NCBI RefSeq assembly: GCF_024713945.1 | Contig: NC_134678.1 | Location: forward strand, 868,001-932,000 | Length of the DNA: 64,000 nucleotides | Source: Dermatophagoides farinae | Taxonomy: Eukaryota; Arthropoda; Arachnida; Sarcoptiformes; Pyroglyphidae | Reading direction: 5' to 3' | In this document: positions 61,866 through 64,000 of the stretch, piece after piece | How the letters are laid out: each line of letters opens with the position of its first letter | Numbering within the stretch: the stretch's first letter is position 1 | Notes under the pieces: generated by a model | Told to the model about the DNA's origin: nothing | Seen by the model: the letters and a program-made list of their open reading frames with translations, nothing else | Database searches by the model: none | Program-made: the position numbers and the translations under genes

Positions 61866-63896
61866 ATGGCAAATTCCAATGCTCAATCCAATGTAAATGC
61901 ATCCATTTTTAATGCATTCAATGATGCTTATAATAGTACGAAAATAACCAAACGACAAATATATTCAAAAGTTGATCAGATTAAAAAAATACGTGATGAT
62001 TTTGAAAAAATGTTCCTTGTGGATACGGCACAATTTTTTACCGATAAATTAATCACTCTTGAACATAATGATGATCATGATAATGATGCTGATTCAGAGA
62101 TTTATCGAATGGCTAAATTATTACATCAAAAAGAACAATATCATCGTGCTGCATTGATGATTATATCGAATAATTTTCATCTGAAAAATCTTTCCGCTCG
62201 TTATTTGGCTGCTAAATGTTATGTATGTCATTTATTTGTTATTTATCAAATCACAAATTGTATAATTTTTTTTTTTCGTTCGATCCATTCTATTTTCTAG
62301 TTTGATTGTAAAGAATATTCGAAATCATTGGAAATACTGAATCTTTCGATTGATAATTTAACCTTTGATGAAAAAGGTGGATCTTTTAATCAGGTATTTC
62401 CAGCGTTTTTTTCAATTTGGTAGATACTGTTTACTAAAATTTATTGAATTTTTTTTCATAGTGGAAAAGTTCCATTCAATTATTGAAAGGACATATACAT
62501 GAAGCATTGAATGATAAAGAATTGGCTAATAAATGTTTTTTCGATGCACTTGTATTGGATCCATTCTGTTATGAAGCATTTCAAGCATTGATTAAATTTG
62601 ATATGATTAATAAAGAACAAGGTATGTTTTTTTAAAAAAAAATTTGATTAAATGTTGAAAATTAAAATTCCCCATCCCATCCTGTTGTAGAATGTCAATT
62701 ATTGGAATTTATTTCAACAAACAACAACGACAACACCAACGATGATGAATCGAATGCCATCAAAATGATGAAAGAATTGTACAATCTTCAATTTCGTCAT
62801 CATCATCATCAACAACATGGAAAAGATGATGATGGATTGAAAAAAGAAAATGAAAATGAACAATCGAAACCGAAATCAACCATAACATTGTTGAATGAAT
62901 CATTTTTCAACAGCAGCAGTGATGACGTTCGATTAATTCATGCTGAGAATTATTACAATGATTGTCAATTCAAAAAAAGTTATGCAATCCTTTCCGAGTA
63001 AGTGTACCGATGAAGTTTTTTTTTGAATTCTTACAAAAAAAAAAATTTTTTCTACTCCATTTTCAAGAATTCATTCGAATGATATTTTAAATCAAAAATG
63101 TTCATTTCTTATGATCGGTTGCCTTTTAGAATTGGGCAATCATATTGTATTGCGAGAAATATCACATAAATTAGCTGAATCAATACCGGAAAATGCCATA
63201 GCATGGTATGCTGTTGGTTGTTATTATTATTCCATCTTAAATATGGATAATGCAAGAAAATATCTAAGTAAATCTACATTGATTGATCCAAATTTTCAAG
63301 CATCAATGCTCATGTATGGCCATTCATTCGAAATGGAAGCATTGCATGATCAGGCGATCGCAGTATATATGGATCTAAGTAAAATTATGGCCCATTCATA
63401 TCTACCACTATTATATGTTGGTGTTGAATATTGTCATCTAAATTTTCCATCATTGGCTGAACAATATCTGAATCAAGCATTGGAATTATCACCAGATAAT
63501 CTATTCGTACTTCATGAATTGGGAATAGTTTTTTATGAGAAAAAAGAGTATGGATTCCTATATATATCATGTGTATGATTGATAATTTGTTTTTTTCCTA
63601 TTCCCGCCTCAAAAAAAAAAAAAAAAAACAGATATGAAATGGCAAAAGAATATTTTGTAAAAGTTTATAAAATATTGGCCGATAAACAATTGTTGATGGA
63701 ATATCCAAAAAAATGGGAACCATTGTTGAATAATTTGGGACATGTACATCGAAAATTAACCGAATATGATGATGCTATTAATTATTTTAAAATCGCTTTA
63801 CGAATGATACCGGAAAATTCATCAACATTAGATGCATTAGGTTTAGTGTATAGTTTAAAAGGTGAACGACAGATGGCGAGTGATTATTTTCAAAAG
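61866..63896 (+). CDS. CDC16: CDC16 / APC6, anaphase-promoting complex TPR subunit (3' end beyond window)
   Basis: TPR scaffold subunit of the APC/C ubiquitin ligase that drives mitotic exit. Exons seen are 61866-62222, 62301-62393, 62462-62621, 62691-62997, 63068-63547 and 63632-63896, all GT-AG and in phase, giving 554 codons so far. Landmarks are EIYRMAKLLHQKEQYHRAALMI, LSARYLAAKCY, SIQLLKGHIHEALNDKELA, RLIHAENYYNDCQFKKSY, then the TPR array IAWYAVGCYYYSILNMDNAR, YGHSFEMEALHDQAIAVY and KWEPLLNNLGHVHRKLTEYD. The order and spacing match metazoan CDC16. A low-complexity insert rich in Asn, His and Lys lies at 62705-62880. The last donor is at 63897; the remaining TPRs lie past the edge. The start follows a T-rich leader and is the first ATG of the conserved frame. 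Confidence 0.95.
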
Positions 63897-64000
63897 GTAA
63901 ATTTTTTTTTTATAAAAAATTTTTCTCCAATCAATACAACAACAAAAAAAAACTTTGAACACACACACACAATTGATTTAAAGCCTTCGGCCTTTTACAT

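Noticed and set aside
63955-64000. Next CDC16 exon at the right edge
   Set aside because: An AAAG acceptor and short open sequence are present, but no reading of the last bases clearly matches CDC16, so it was left out.

Overview
This window looks like nuclear DNA of an arthropod, most likely an acariform (astigmatan-type) mite. The base composition is strongly AT-rich and genes are dense. Introns are mostly 50-110 bp with GT-AG ends. CAT/GAT, CAA/TTG and TTTTG microsatellites are everywhere, and they spill into proteins as poly-D, poly-H, poly-Q and poly-T runs. All recognisable genes are ordinary metazoan single-copy genes. The mite assignment rests on style and protein similarity recalled from memory; no database search was run.

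Layout. 1-1479 (+): 3' part of a KIF3A-type kinesin-2. 1696-3747 (-): Fe65/APBB adaptor, convergent with the kinesin. 4771-18454 (+): TRRAP/Nipped-A, a scaffold of about 4,430 residues. 18924-20211 (+): unrecognised two-exon gene. 21164-22564 (+): TMEM8/PGAP6/myomaker-type membrane protein. 24987-31044 (+): LRRFIP coiled-coil gene with two alternative first coding exons. 34056-38730 (+): ATP8A phospholipid flippase. 39090-41479 (+): GPATCH1-like protein without its G-patch core. 42027-43425 (+): cystathionine gamma-lyase. 43546-44517 (-): SUDS3/Sds3. 48441-51977 (+): Hand bHLH factor. 52459-54102 (-): polyamine oxidase. 54424-56500 (-): eight-exon SLC13 carboxylate transporter. 58947-59312 (+): small secreted six-cysteine protein. 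59705-60307 (-): TCF23/TCF24-like bHLH factor with a very short second exon. 61866-63896 (+): CDC16/APC6, running off the right edge. Large non-coding stretches (22.6-25.0, 31.0-34.1, 44.5-48.4 and 56.5-58.9 kb) hold simple repeats and presumably regulatory DNA.

How the genes relate. No operon or pathway cluster is evident. TRRAP and SUDS3 belong to opposing chromatin complexes (histone acetylation and Sin3 deacetylation). Hand and the TCF24-like gene are both mesoderm-type bHLH factors about 8 kb apart. CTH and the polyamine oxidase are metabolic enzymes. I read these neighbourhoods as chance or old synteny.

Odd points. Several conserved genes (TRRAP three times, ATP8A once, Fe65 twice) change reading frame by one base in short runs or simple repeats although homology continues on both sides. 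I read this mainly as consensus indel error. Real protein oddities are the lost G-patch core in the GPATCH1 orthologue, the replaced second tryptophan in the Fe65 WW domain, and a changed helix alpha-4 in the kinesin. No transposon, viral relic, tRNA, rRNA or CRISPR array was recognised.
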